From NCBI GenBank assembly GCA_008692225.1, contig VICG01000001.1:2277001-2341000 (forward strand): 64,000 nt of DNA, read 5' to 3'. Shown here piece after piece: positions 38,253 to 50,330 of this stretch (its first letter is position 1; each line of letters begins with the position of its first letter). The notes under the pieces are model-generated. The model saw nothing but the letters and a program-made list of their open reading frames with translations, did no database searches and was not told the origin of the DNA. The stretch comes from Monilinia fructicola (taxonomy: Eukaryota; Ascomycota; Leotiomycetes; Helotiales; Sclerotiniaceae). A program made the position numbers and the translations under genes.

Positions 38253-38318
38253 CACCATCATCACCATCATCACCATCATCACCATCATCACCATCATCAC
38301 CATCATCACCATCATCAC
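38253..38318. repeat. (ATCACC)n microsatellite
   Basis: About 66 bp of alternating CATCAC/CACCAT units, nearly perfect. Confidence 0.92.
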
Positions 38319-39296
38319 AACCAACCTCCGCAGAGCCCAGAATAACATCACGGCTCATATCGATCTCCGCATAACCCCTCCAAACCCCGACACCCACGTG
38401 CATCCCAACCTCGCGAACCTCCCACAGGCTACAGCCAGCCTCCCCTTCCCAACCCCCAAAAGTTACACCCAGCCTGCCTGCGCCTTCCTGCCGCATATGC
38501 ACCGATGCTGAATGTATACATGCATGCATGCGTCCGTCCACTCTCTCAATCGCTATGTTGCACATCAGGCGATCTGGAACATCTTGCGGATATTGCGGAG
38601 GACGCGCTGCGCTATGTAACTGTATGTATGTATGTATGTATGTAGGATATCTTTCTCTCTACGATCTTGTGAAAGAAGCGCTATGCATGCTGGGATTCTA
38701 TATCTATTAACCTATCTGTGTATGAGGGGAGATTTCTGCGCTGGGAGTTTGCTGGGCGAGGATCTTGCTTGGCTTGTAAGGTGCTGGGCGTGTGATGTCG
38801 TGGGAGATTCATGGGGGGCTTGGGTTTGGATGGAGGGGGGATATGGGGAGGGGTGTATATATATATAATATATGAGTGAGAGCCACAGCGTTCAAGGCGG
38901 GGATTGAGACGTGCAGCAAATTTGCAGAGGGCAGGGCAAGAACGGTTTGGAGGTGATGTGCGGATGTGCATGTATGGGTAAATCTGAAGTAGGAGAAGGC
39001 GATGGGATTTGCAACGAGACATTTTTATTAGGATGGAATGGTGTGATGCTGCAGATATTAATGTGCTGTGTTGTGAAGGAATGTCTTGTTGAATTTTTAG
39101 GCGTTTGTGTCACGTAGGTTTGATACTCGCGAGTGCGATTTCGTGCACAGCTGGAGTTTTATAGTTCACTAGTGTTCGACGATTTGGGGGTTCTCAAGTA
39201 CTTCGGAGATAGGGTGTTGATCTCTGTTGAGTGGTTACTCTGGATTTGATGCGGGAACTTTATGCATCTTGCTTTTGTCGATTCATGAATATGGCA

Positions 39297-39332
39297 TCGA
39301 GGAATAGCCCACAATTTTGAGCTATTCCTCGA
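39297..39332. repeat. Perfect 12-bp inverted repeat (hairpin)
   Basis: Left arm TCGAGGAATAGC (39297-39308), 12-nt spacer, right arm GCTATTCCTCGA (39321-39332); perfect complement. It lies 176 bp beyond the 3' end of the minus-strand oxygenase gene. It has no T-run typical of bacterial terminators, as expected in a fungus. Confidence 0.9.
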
Positions 39333-39507
39333 AGTTATCCTGATCTTGTATGGCGTAGAGGGAAACGCAGCATGATTATTCAGACCGTGTAATCAAGTAG
39401 CCAAGCGATGAGCATTCGTACAAAGTCGCCTGTTATCTTATCCCTAGTAACCCATGCTCCTCAGAGCAACTCTCTCTCATCATCTATTTAACCTTATCAT
39501 GCGCTCC

Positions 39508-40795
39508 CTAACTCTGGTACTGCAATGCGCCCCTCATCCTGAAGTAATCTCCTGCTACAATTGGATCATATTTTACCTCTTCCCCATTCTTTACACATTC
39601 TCCAAGAACCTCAATCAATTTATCCGTATCCGGCGCACAAAAATACGGAATCGAATAACGAGCTCGACTTATTCTTTCTCCTTCCTCGCTAAGCGTATAA
39701 CGGGAGGCCAGTGGAGGTAACTCGACACGGTGGAGTGTGGATTTGAGATCGTCTGTCATATCAAATAGTCAATATACCAAATTTTCCCTCGTGATGTGAT
39801 GTGATGTGATGTAGATATAGATATAGTGCAGTAGATCGAGAAGAACAAGAAGGGAGAAACATGCCGTTACTCCACCTCATCAACAAATCCCCCACATTCA
39901 TTACAATAGCATCCTTAACCGGATCCGCCCTAATAAACACCCCAGGTCTCTCTGGATGCTCAATTTCCAACCCTCCACATTCATCCTGGAATACCATCGT
40001 AATGCTTCCCCAATCACTATGCGGTGGCATTCTTGCCGCAAGTCCCTTTTCAACTTCAGATGCCGGAATTGGTGGGTAATGTAAGAGTCTGAGTTGATTA
40101 CCGTGCCCGGAATGAAAATTTGCGATGAGAGATGGGTCTTGGAGTTCAAGACCTGTACCCAGCGCTAGAAGTATCATTTGCGCGGTAGACGAGAGACGAT
40201 GGTAGAAGGATTGCATGAAGGGTTGGAAGTTTGGAAGGGGTAGTTTCCGGAAGCCAAATATTGGGTTGGGAGGGATTTTTCTCGGAGCCGATTTCATAAC
40301 TTTCCTGGGTGATTCCATTTCATTAGTTCACAACGCCAATCCAATCCAATACTACCTGATCAAGAACCTCCATTCATCCAATTCTAGCTGCAATATAAGA
40401 AACCAAGGTAAGATGACATGAACTAATAAGCCTACTTTGCAATCCTTCACTCCCCTCAACTTCTCCCCCAACTCAATATCATCGCTGATTACCTGATACA
40501 CCTTCTCCAACCCCGGATAAGAATACCCTCTATGAACCGTTGGCCCAGGTGGATGTTCCGCCTGCATCTTTTCCTCATGCGAGAGATCGAATAATTTCTT
40601 CATGATTGCGAAAGCTTGCTCGAGCAATGAGGAGGGAATATCGTGGTTAATGATGTACACAAAGCCGACGCGACGACAGGCGTCAACGAGGGCTTTGGCG
40701 GTTTCGAGACGAGAGACAGTGGATGTTGGGTGGAGGAAGAGAGAGAAGTCGACGAGTGGAATGGGGTTGGTAGGACTGGTGGAATTTGAGGTCAT
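39508..40795 (-). CDS. 2-oxoglutarate/Fe(II)-dependent dioxygenase, isopenicillin-N-synthase-like (one apparent frameshift, GC-AG intron)
   Basis: Exons 40795-40436, 40304-39865 and 39752-39508, about 347 aa. The N-domain has IPLVDFSLFL, ACRRVGFVYIINHDIP and GPTVHRGYSYPG. The catalytic jelly roll has LRLLHYPPIP, the Fe ligands PHSDWGSIT (HxD) and distal His in LKSTLHRV, and the co-substrate RxS in RYSIPYF. Such enzymes hydroxylate, desaturate or cyclise small molecules. The second intron (39864-39753) begins with GC instead of GT (AACG|GCATGT); splicing there restores MRWSNDDLKSTLHRV. One extra A near 40235-40240 breaks exon 2; removing it gives exactly 348 codons. There are no clustered partner genes apart from the P450 relic 2.6 kb downstream, so no pathway is proposed. 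Confidence 0.9.
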
Positions 40796-43700
40796 TTTGA
40801 AGGGCTTAGCTGATGGATATCAACCGTGACGTTAACAAACAGTCGTTAAGGTAATCGACTTTCAATAGCGAGTGGAATTCTAGTGGGTCATAGAAGTTGG
40901 TTGTATATGCCACGATGATATCAATACCAATCTTCGTGATATCAATATGTACTGAGTGACTGACTACAGTATCAACACACCGATATATTACTTGAAGTAT
41001 CAATTTTTGAACCAATACAAATTGTACATTCTTTAGATATCAACCCAAAATCGGACAATGTGCGAAGGGCTGATAATGGAAGAATCGTCCGACATTGTAT
41101 CGGAAAACATTCGTTGCTCCGCCGAGAACACATGATGGCTTGATCCTTAAATCGTACGGCTTTGGTCACTGGATGCAGGTACTACCCAATGGTGAGGCTA
41201 GTATGCACAATATTCACCCAGTTCTGTGAAACTTCAAGGTGCCAGTCAACGTGATTTGATGTGGTTGTCTTGGAGTAAGATTTGTTAGTCAGCCTTTGAC
41301 GTCGAGATGCAGTGCTTGCTGCACGTGAAGACTGCCGATTTCGGTAAGTGTCGAGTAAGGTGTGCTGCACTTGCTTCATTCTCGCCATAATCTAGCCATA
41401 ATTTTCTTAGATTTCGTAGAAAACGGACTCCTGATTAGGCATGCAAGTTTCTCATGGTGCGTTTCTATTTTGTTCTATCAAACCCACATGCGGTACATCT
41501 GATTTCAACTTGTTATTGTATTCACGATAAACATATGATGCAAAGCAGAATTTCCAGAAAAGCACCCCTTGCACTCACATATAGCCAGATATTACAAGCC
41601 GCCCGACTTACCTGGCCCCTGGGACTCTCGCGAATCGGATACAGAACCGTTGACCTCCAGGTTCGCGGGTTGATAGTAAGATAGGTATCCAGCGTAGCCT
41701 GCACTAAAAAATCAAGATCTGGTGTACTAGATCGGCCGGATAGCTGATCTGTTTCTTGTTCAATTTTATAATGATGACTGGACCAAGAATAGTCAGTCAT
41801 ATCCTTATTAAGGAAATGCCTCAAAACTCCACTCGGCAGAGATGAAATGCAATGCACAACGTTATACTTCTCATTCAACGAATAAGCCAATATTCTGAGT
41901 AATGACACCAGAGAAGTAAGGGGAAATGCTACGTCAGATTGATTACTCCCAACTAGGGGAATGAATAAAGCACTTTTGTAAAGCAAGATTGTAAGACGAT
42001 GAAAGAGGAGAAGTTTGAGGGGGATTTGTTGGGTAATATGGGCGACTTAACGGAAAAAGAGATAGGAAGATTATGAAACTGTACGAAAAATTACTTGGAA
42101 GCACTTGCATGAGAAAGCCGAGATAACTGGGAGGAGAAGCTAGAGAAGGTTCTTTCAAATGGTGTTGAAATGACTATTGTAAGACGAATACGCACTAGGA
42201 GGGCCTCGGTTATTCGATGTGAATGGTTTAATGGCAGAAACTTGTTAGAGTTTCCAAGCTTTGAATAGCCATTTTTTTGTCGAGGGTTTCCTAGGCGCCG
42301 TCGTTTCCCTTTATCTCTTCACGGCCTCCCTTTCAGCGCTCTCTCCCCTCAGATACGATTAAGATTCTAAAAGCGTATCGAAGAGGTGACTGACTACCTA
42401 TTCTCAAGCGCCAACCCAGCCACAAAACACAGACTCTCAAGACAGCTTTCATACCGCCACAACTTGCCTATCAAGCGCATCATATCTGAAATATTGAATT
42501 CTTCCAATGAGCCAACCTCCCATGAGTCCTATCTCTCCATCAATACTCTGGATAGCATGAATGCCACAACAAGAGAATAGATCGAAACTCAAGATCAAAG
42601 CAATGCCTCTCTTCCCTCCCTATTCATTAATATCCAAATTCGCATCCCACATCGGGAGATCACGGATTGAAGAAGAAGCTTTGACCTCTACACATCCTCA
42701 AGAATACGGCCTTGACCTCCGCTAAACAACTCGCTTAAATATACTTCTAGAACCCTTCCATGGACAGATCCACAGTACCCACAGAATCTATATTCGTACT
42801 GCCGAGTAGCGGAGCCGCTAGACAACTCTGAGCGATGCCAAGATGAAAGATAACAAGCGGCCGATAAAGAAGCATCTTGGGATTTTTATTGGTAGATAGG
42901 AGATGTCAAGACTTTTTGTAATGTGGGTTTTCATTGGCTGGTTTCAACGACGATAAGGCTAGGGATAAGACTAGGGGGGCTTGGGTTAAAGCGGGATAGG
43001 GGAGATAAGGGAGATAAGGGTTCTGTTGATAATTTGAAGAAGTCAAGAAAGGAAGGGTTTGAGACGAGGATTCGGGTTTGGGGTGAGATTCTGGGTTGTC
43101 AATGGAGAGAGGATGGATGGATGAGATTGGGATTGGGCATAGGGCATACGTCATGGATGAGGATGGTATTATTAAAATTGTAATAATTTCAGATTGAAAT
43201 AGATTTGGGTTAAGGTTATTTGATATAGATGTGAGTAAGTTCGGATGGTTAGATGGTTTGAAGCAATAAGATAAGATGAGATGAATACGTACATACAGTG
43301 AGTGCACTTACTAGGCGAGGGATGGAAATACTTAACCGAAGATGAAGGGGTGATTGGAATATGCTTGTCACGTTGCTGTACATCAATGTTACGATACTAT
43401 GTATTATACTGTATCTGTACTTGTACATTAAAGTCATGAACAAAAAAAAGTGGTTAAAGGACAAATCACGATATCCATTTCATCATCCCCTCTCACATGC
43501 CGCCCCCATACAGCATAAAAAGCAACTAAATACCATACCGGTAAGCTACTCTTTTACAGTACAGTAGCACTTCGCAAGCGCCACAAGCGGGGGGTTCACG
43601 AAGGGAAAACGAGGCTACAAGCATGTTGACGATAAACTGGGGAGATGAAAGGGCGTGAGTGTGGGTGTGGGTGTGGGCGTGGATGTGGGTGAAGAGTGAA

Positions 43701-44107
43701 CTTGGGGGAGAAGGAGGAGAGATTGATCTGGATTTAGACTACCAAGTAGGTATGTGATATGTCTTGCGATTCATTGTATGATCATGAATGAACATCAATA
43801 TCTCGCGGAAAAAAAAGAAGAAAAGATAATAATAGGAAATCACACTTTTTAATATATCATTGGGTTTCAATCCCAATCTGCAATCAAACTTAAAAAAAAA
43901 AATCAAATGGTTATGAAAATCTTCAATTATCATTAGATTGTTCGGGATTTCAGCCTTCGAATACTTCTCCCAAACTGAAGACCCTTAAACTCTTAGTCTC
44001 TCACACGAGTGACACGACTCACTCTCACTGTCTCACACAGCACTCCGTCCATTCATCATCCAAACACCCACCCATCAATGAATCCATCCGTAATCCACCC
44101 TACTGTA
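40796..44107. other. Gene-free stretch, about 3.3 kb
   Basis: Short frames on both strands (the longest about 150 codons, minus strand, 41522-41986) lack any recognisable motif or splice support. GT-rich simple sequence lies at about 43655-43695. I see no RNA gene. Confidence 0.4.
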
Positions 44108-44298
44108 CAGTCCCCTCCCCTGAATAAAGGGCAAAATTATGGATATACCCACTGGTATTATATAAGTAATTCAGAGGTTTTTTGGCCAATAGAATCTACT
44201 GGAATATTCTTCGATTGGCCTATGCGTCGTCGTCGCCAGCAAAATAAAAGATTGTGGGTATACCCATATTTTTGCCCTTTATTCAGGGGGGGGGACTG
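44108..44298. mobile_element. 191-bp MITE with about 45-bp terminal inverted repeats and TA target duplication
   Basis: The left end starts CAGTCCCCTCCCCTGAATAA and the right end is its near-exact complement; homology extends about 45 bp inwards to GTATACCCAC-type sequence on both sides, with only a few mismatches. TA dinucleotides flank both ends (44106-44107 and 44299-44300). The interior is short and has no transposase. A CAGT terminus plus TA duplication is the signature of the Tc1/mariner/pogo superfamily, so this is probably a non-autonomous element mobilised in trans. No second copy was noticed in the window. Confidence 0.85.
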
Positions 44299-46837
44299 TA
44301 CTTACCTACTTTTCGGAGAAATCTCTATCTAGTCGAGCTAGTCGAGCTAGTCAAACCAGTCAAGCTAATCAGCCCACAATCCTCTCTGGGATTTTTTTGT
44401 GCACCTGCATGAAGCATGGGATGAGCAAGGAAAAGATTACAGACTACAGAGTACTACTGTACAAGTAAGTCCTGTTCAAACGCCTACTTGCATGTACCCC
44501 ACAAATCAAGGCTGAAAGGACAGAAAATGCATCTTTAGGAGGAATTATGAATGGGTGAAATCGGAATAATGGAGAGAATCGATACTGATATGTATGACAA
44601 TTATAATGATGATAATAATAATCATAATAATAACAATAGTAATACTATTGCAACCCAATATTATACAGTCTGATGAGATTCTCAAGTATATCAACTTCGA
44701 AGGTTCCAGCCACAAACCTACCTACCTACCTTTATGCTAGGCAGTCGTGGCATGTGTATCTAGTATCTAAAGTATTTCGTACCTATTCTATACATCTGCG
44801 ATTTCGGGCAGCTTACATAGCTACTGTACTACTGTACTGTCTACGCTACTGCACATTGAGAGTAATTTCATTTGATGTACAGGATAAAGATCCCCGGGGG
44901 GGAAGGGGACGGGGGGCAGAATGCAATACCTGGTACGGAGATATGCATAACATGGCTGAAATTTGAACAGGTGAAGAATTGATACACACATACCATTGAC
45001 CAATGGAATCCGATAGCATATCTCCCGAGATCATTTTATGTCATTTATGTCACAAACCATCTATCTATCTTCTTACCTCTCCCACTACCTTTTCATATCT
45101 CTTGGCTCCCAAAGCCAGCTCCTGTAAATCCAACGCCGTTGATTGACCTCTATGTTTTGCTTTACTTTGCTTTGCTAATAGTTCTATGCTTTGCCTTGCC
45201 TTGCCTTGCCTTGCCTTGCTTTGCCTCGCTTTGCGTGGTTTTCATTGGATGATTGCCTCGGAGCGGTTCCGCCCATGCGACTATATCCCACGTCGAGTTC
45301 AAAAGATCAGAGAGACAGAGACAGAGAAAGAGAGCGAGAGACAGGGGTAAGTGGCCCGAGACTTGCAGGCAGACTGGGTCAATATCTCGGCCCGCCGATC
45401 TAAAAAGATCTACCTGGTAGTTAGGTACGGATTGCATTGGAACCAGTCAGAACGTACGGTGTCAGTTCAGTTATACCCAAGAAGAGCGCGTCAGGGTGCC
45501 AAAGATGTTTTCCTTGTTTGTGGTCTTTGGCCATGATGGGTATGATGAATGGTTCAATGTGATGCGAGGGGTTGGAGGCATGGCTCGTTCTGGCCATTGA
45601 TGCTACTGACAGGCTGACCGTTTTGAGGATTGGATTAGTATGTATCGTAGACAATTATGACTGAATGAATACCCGATAGATAGATAAGTGGTGGATACCT
45701 ATGATGTTGTATGGATGACCGCTCTCTTGGGTTTTCACATTGATGTCCATCCACATCCACCATGTCCATCCATTGTCCATCCATATCCATGCCTTCTCAT
45801 GATGACTAGGTATCTGTAGCTTTGTGAAGATGCTTGTCTGGCGTTTCTCTCTCTTCAGGACTGTACAAGGTGGTTGGTCTCTGGTGGGTATCATCATTAT
45901 AAGGTTATACTTGTAGCTGCCACTTAGTATGCGGACTGGTGGACCATAGTTCCAACGCTGCTCCGTACATGAAAAAGACGGTAGCTCCATCCATACCCAA
46001 GGGTAGGTAGTCTGAATAGAAAAGTACTAAAGGAAAGAAGAGTCCCGGTTTCTCACGGATTCCCTTTGGCCTCTCTTCTTTCATTATTCGATTTCTTACA
46101 TCCAGACCGATTATATTTCTTTAATCTTTTGGATCTCATTTGAAATTAATATTGCTTGTTTGGTATTTGTATACATATCTATAAAGTATACATATCCATA
46201 CATCCATACATACATCCATACATACATCCATACATACATCCATCCATACATATATATATAATATATATATCGATATATATATATTTATGAATTTGACACT
46301 TGGACTTGGACTTGGACTTGAACTTGAACTTGAACTTGGACTTCGACTTGGACTTGGAATTAGACTCGGACTTACATTTTGAAGTCTCATTGGGAATAAT
46401 AATCTCGAGTTCTTATTCACTTGGTATCATAAGAAACTTTTGATTTATCTACTTTCCTCCCGTACTCTCTGTCGTCTCTCTCCAGGACGATCTATTATAC
46501 TCGATTTTTCCGGATCCGGTAGTGGGACAGCATCATCGATTCTTGCGATCTAGTTGTAACCAGAACAACTTCATTTCTTTTCTTATATCAATTATATTCA
46601 TATCAATCCTCTTTATAATCTTCTAAAGTCAACTCGATCCTATCCTCGTCCAAAGAAGGAACAACCTTACGTCAACTTTACGTCAATCCTACTTCATTCC
46701 GAAAAGGCATTTCCCTTTCGAATCTCGGTACAGAAGAATATCTATCTAGCTTGGGGGAAAAGAAAAAAAAAAAACAAAATATAACAAAATAACAGGAAGG
46801 AAAGGTCAATTGAAGGAACTTTCGACTGTCAATAGCC
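44299..46837. other. Gene-free stretch and long upstream region of the ammonium transporter
   Basis: About 2.5 kb with many simple repeats: (TTGCC)n near 45188-45225, AGAGAC-type near 45311-45345, a 12-bp CATACATACATC tandem near 46190-46245 and a CTTGGA/CTTGAA hexamer near 46298-46362. A GATAAG word, the core for AreA/NIT2-type GATA factors that control nitrogen genes, occurs at 45683-45688. Its role is only a suggestion. Confidence 0.5.
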
Positions 46838-48807
46838 ATGTCAAGCGCCGTTGAATATTATCCCAATTATGGCTATGTTGGAGCTCCAGCAAATTATAAT
46901 GGCACAGGACCAAATGGTGGTGATAGTGGTATGTTTTCATCTCTTCCTCGAGTCTCGTCTTCAAGTATCAAATTGTGTTCCCGCAATTTGTACATTCCTA
47001 TGTATTCCTACACACCCATGGCATGGATCTCTCTTATCCTCTTATCCAATCCAGATCTTCAACAAACCCAATTCCCCCTTCCCTCACAATACAAAATGTT
47101 CGAAATTCTAACATCCACTGCTCAACATAGCCGTCGTGAATCTAAACCAATGGTTCGATCCCGGTGACCAAGCTTTCATCATTGTATCAGCATGCATGGT
47201 CCTGCTCATGCCCCCCGGTCTGGGTTTCCTCTACTCCGGTCTCGCACGTCGAAAGTCCGCACTCTCCATGATCTGGGCGTGTATGGGTTCCTTCTCCGTG
47301 ACTGTTTTCCAGTGGTACTTTTGGGGTTATTCATTGGCTTTTAGCTCGACGGCGGAGAATGGGTATATTGGCAACCTACACCATTTCGGCTTGATGAACA
47401 CATTGGGCACGCCAAGTCCTGGAAGTCCGTTCATCCCCGAGTTGCTGTACAGTTTCTATCAGGTATGTGATTGATCTAGAGGCGTGGGCGGTGGGGTATA
47501 GGATAGATGGATGGCTAATTACTGGCGTACAGTTGCAATTCTGCGCAACCACTGCCGCAATTGTCGTAGGAGCCGTTGCCGAAAGAGGTCGTTTGGTTCC
47601 GATGATGGTATTCATTTTCCTCTGGGCTACAATTGTCTACTGTCCAATCGCATGCTGGGTATGGAATGTCAATGGCTGGGCTTTCAAGTACGGAGTTCTC
47701 GATTATGCCGGGGGTGGACCAGTCGAGATTGTTTCGGGTATGTCTGCGCTTGCATACTCGATGGTCTTGGGCAAGAGACAGGAAAAGATGATGTTGAACT
47801 TCAGACCTCATAATGTTTCCTTGATCACTTTGGGCACTATTTTACTGTGGTTCGGATGGTTGGGATTCAACGGAGGAAGTGCTTTCGGAGCCAATTTGAG
47901 AGCCGTGATGGCTTGTTGGAATTCGTGTTTGGCGGCCATGTTTGGAAGTATTACTTGGTGTTTGTTGGATTGGAGACTTGCGAAGAAATGGTAAATATCC
48001 CCATCTCCATCCCTCAAACTTCACATGCTAATCCAAAGTAGGTCCATGGTAGGCTGGTGCTCAGGCTGTATCTCCGGTCTTGTAGCTGCTACACCCACCT
48101 CTGGATTCATTCCTCCCTGGGCATCTGTCATCCTTGGTATCGTCACTGGCATCGTGTGCAATTACAGCACCAAGATTAAGTTCTGGATCCGCATCGATGA
48201 CTCTATGGATGTGTTGGCTGAGCACGGCATGGCCGGTGTCGTTGGACTCATCTTCAATGCTTTCTTTGCCGCAGACTATATAATCGGTCTTGATGGTGTC
48301 AACACCGGCGTTATTACCGGCGGCTGGCTCAACCACAATTACAAACAACTCTACATCCAAATCGCCTACATCGTTGCCGTCACCGCATATTCCTTCGTCG
48401 TCTCCGCACTTCTTGCCATGGCCATAAACTACATCCCTGGCCTCCATCTCCGTGCCTCAGAGGAAGCTGAACTCCTCGGAATGGACGATGATCAACTCGG
48501 AGAATTTGCATACGATTACGTAGAGGTAAGAAGAGATTACTTGGCCTGGACACCGGCGAAGGATGAACCGGAAATGGTGGAGAGCAACGTCAGCCCCGAA
48601 GATCGTCATGGAATTCCAGAACATTCGGATATGATTACCGGACACTCGGATATGATAACGGGGCGTGCGCCAGGAAGTGGCAGTGGCCGAAATAGTGGGA
48701 GCGAAGCAGATGCGCGGGCGGGACATGGGCACACGACGATCATGGGGGATAGACATGGCATCGCTGCTACAGACAAAGAGAAGGCTGCCATGGCTAGAGA
48801 GGGATGA
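46838..48807 (+). CDS. Ammonium transporter, MEP/AMT family (Mep1/Mep3-type twin-His site)
   Basis: Exons 46838-46928, 47131-47462, 47533-47990 and 48042-48807 give 548 aa, all in phase. Landmarks are the extracellular N-terminus with an NGT glycosylation sequon, NQWFDPGDQAFIIVSACMVL, GLGFLYSGLARRKSALSM (AMT signature), WNVNGWAFKYGVLDYAGGGP, WFGWLGFNGGSAFGAN and AEHGMAGVVGLIFNAFF. Eleven membrane helices are expected. The pore 'twin-His' pair is Glu206 (GGGPVEIVSG) and His355 (AEHGMAG). Glu at the first site is typical of yeast Mep1/Mep3, while Mep2 and bacterial AmtB keep His. The C-terminal tail contains LLGMDDDQLGEFAYDYVEVR, the conserved gating segment, then a Gly/His-rich tail with a duplicated HSDMITG. 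Predicted plasma-membrane uptake of NH4+. The frame is clean; intron 1 is long (202 bp). Confidence 0.95.
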
Positions 48808-49477
48808 GCGGGTTTCACGGTATAATTACGGGGGGCGCATTTTGGGGATTCATATGGTACTATTTTGCAAGGAGTTGTGGGAAATCTATGTATGAGATAT
48901 CTATTTTACTTCTCCATGTTTATTTTATGGGTCGACGATTGGGGTTGGGATTGGGGTTGGAAAAAATGTTGGGCCTGGCCTGGTGGGGGTTTACCTGATG
49001 CAAAAAGATTCAAGTGTTAACGTTGTAACGTAATGTTGGGGGGAGGGGGCGGTGGTTATGACTATTGTATATAGGATGTATGAGGAGATGTAACTATCGA
49101 TGAGGAGGAGGATGAATATATTATTAGAACAACATAAGAATCCTCCCTGATATCAAAATATGTGCACCGCCTAGTATAATTATACAGAGCATGAAAACTC
49201 TTCTCATATTCATTCATCATCGCCATGATCCGTCCTCCTGTACCTAGCCCTGATAATTCATTCGAGTCCGCACTTGCTCATCTGGTTCATCTCGTGATGA
49301 ACATCGCACGCATACCCATTCGTCGATATCCCTTCCTCGAAATACGCTCTGCTACCCCTACTGACCTATCTTGACATGGGTCTTTCTGGCCTTTCGCCTC
49401 GAATCGAACGTCTTGTGTCTGTCTGTCTGTCTGTCTGGTAGGTAGCGAGCATGCGAGTAATTAATTCTCCATCTAAC
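48808..49477. other. Gene-free 3' flank of the ammonium transporter
   Basis: Contains GGGGTT-rich simple sequence near 48940-48960 and a (TGTC)n run at about 49418-49437. No gene seen. Confidence 0.4.
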
Positions 49478-50330
49478 CTAGACTAGGAGCCGGGGCGTAA
49501 TGTCATGGGGATTGTGGGAGTGGGACTTGAGGTGCGGGGGTGGTGTGTTGGTGTATCGGTTGGTTGGTGGGGATAGGGATAGGGATAGGGATCGTTTTCG
49601 TGCAAGTAAGTGGGTTTGGGTGAGGGTTGGATAGATTGCTTGCTTGCTTGCTTGCTTGCTTGTGTTGGGATTGCGGGGTGCGGGATGTTTCGGGGGGGTT
49701 GGTGGAGGATGTTGGGTGGGTGTGGAAACAGGAGGGAGGGAGACAAGGGGGAGAGATAAGGGATGACGCAAGGGGTGGGGTTGGGGGTAGGGCAGATAAG
49801 GAAGGTGGGGGAGGGGTAGGAAGATGGCTGTGGAGTTATGCGTGGTTGTCGGTAAGATCAGGGAGGTCGGATGGGTGATGTGAGGTGAGGTTGGGTGCAC
49901 GTACTGGGGCGCTGTTGGGTTCGGGGATTTGGAGGGTTTGGATGGGATGTGATAAGGATTGTGGGAATGAGGAAGGCTGAAGGGGTGGGGTGCAATGGAT
50001 GATGGGAGGAGGGGGGGTTGAAGGGGAGTCTGGTTGGAGGGGAGTTTGGTTGGAGTTTGGTTGGAGGGGAGTTTGGTTGGAGCGGGTTGAGTGGAAGGTT
50101 TCTGGATGGAATTGTGGATGCTTGGGTTGGAGTTGAGAACTTGGGAGATCTTGGGTTGATAAGGAGGGTCTTGAAGGTTTAGGGCTGAGCTGGGGTTGCA
50201 TGGTATGCATTTCTTGATGACCATGAGATCTTGTGTAGAGTATTATTGTAGCCGGGTAGTGGAAGCGTGGAGATGCTTGGAGATGTTGATTCAGTTGTGG
50301 TCTCGCTAAGCGCACGGGAATTGTGAACAT
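49478..50330. repeat. Strand-asymmetric G-rich low-complexity tract
   Basis: About 850 bp in which the plus strand is extremely G-rich and C-poor (GGGATA repeats near 49570, (CTTG)n near 49637-49662, and a GGAGTTTGGTTGGAG-type 17-bp repeat near 50030-50095). It yields long but meaningless Pro/Ser/Thr-rich frames on the minus strand. No convincing protein. Confidence 0.75.

Larger units (their letters stand above)
37559..39507. other. Gene-free stretch, about 1.9 kb
   Basis: No supported gene. Contains the (ATCACC)n tract and a 12-bp-stem hairpin (listed separately), plus a (TGTA)n run at about 38622-38645. An aspartate-repeat reading of the ATCACC tract is an artefact. Confidence 0.5.

Noticed and set aside
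38089..38565. Minus-strand protein with a Gly-Asp-Asp repeat
   Set aside because: It is a translation of the ATCACC microsatellite; flanking sequence has no coding character.
41522..41986. 154-codon minus-strand frame; also a GGTTCGCGGG word near 41660 considered as a tRNA T-arm
   Set aside because: No motif, splice context or start context for the frame, and no acceptor stem or anticodon arm can be folded around the word.
49478..50330. Long Pro/Ser/Thr-rich minus-strand frames resembling a cell-wall protein
   Set aside because: The composition follows directly from the G-rich plus strand; no signal peptide, no splice support and two overlapping frames look equally good.
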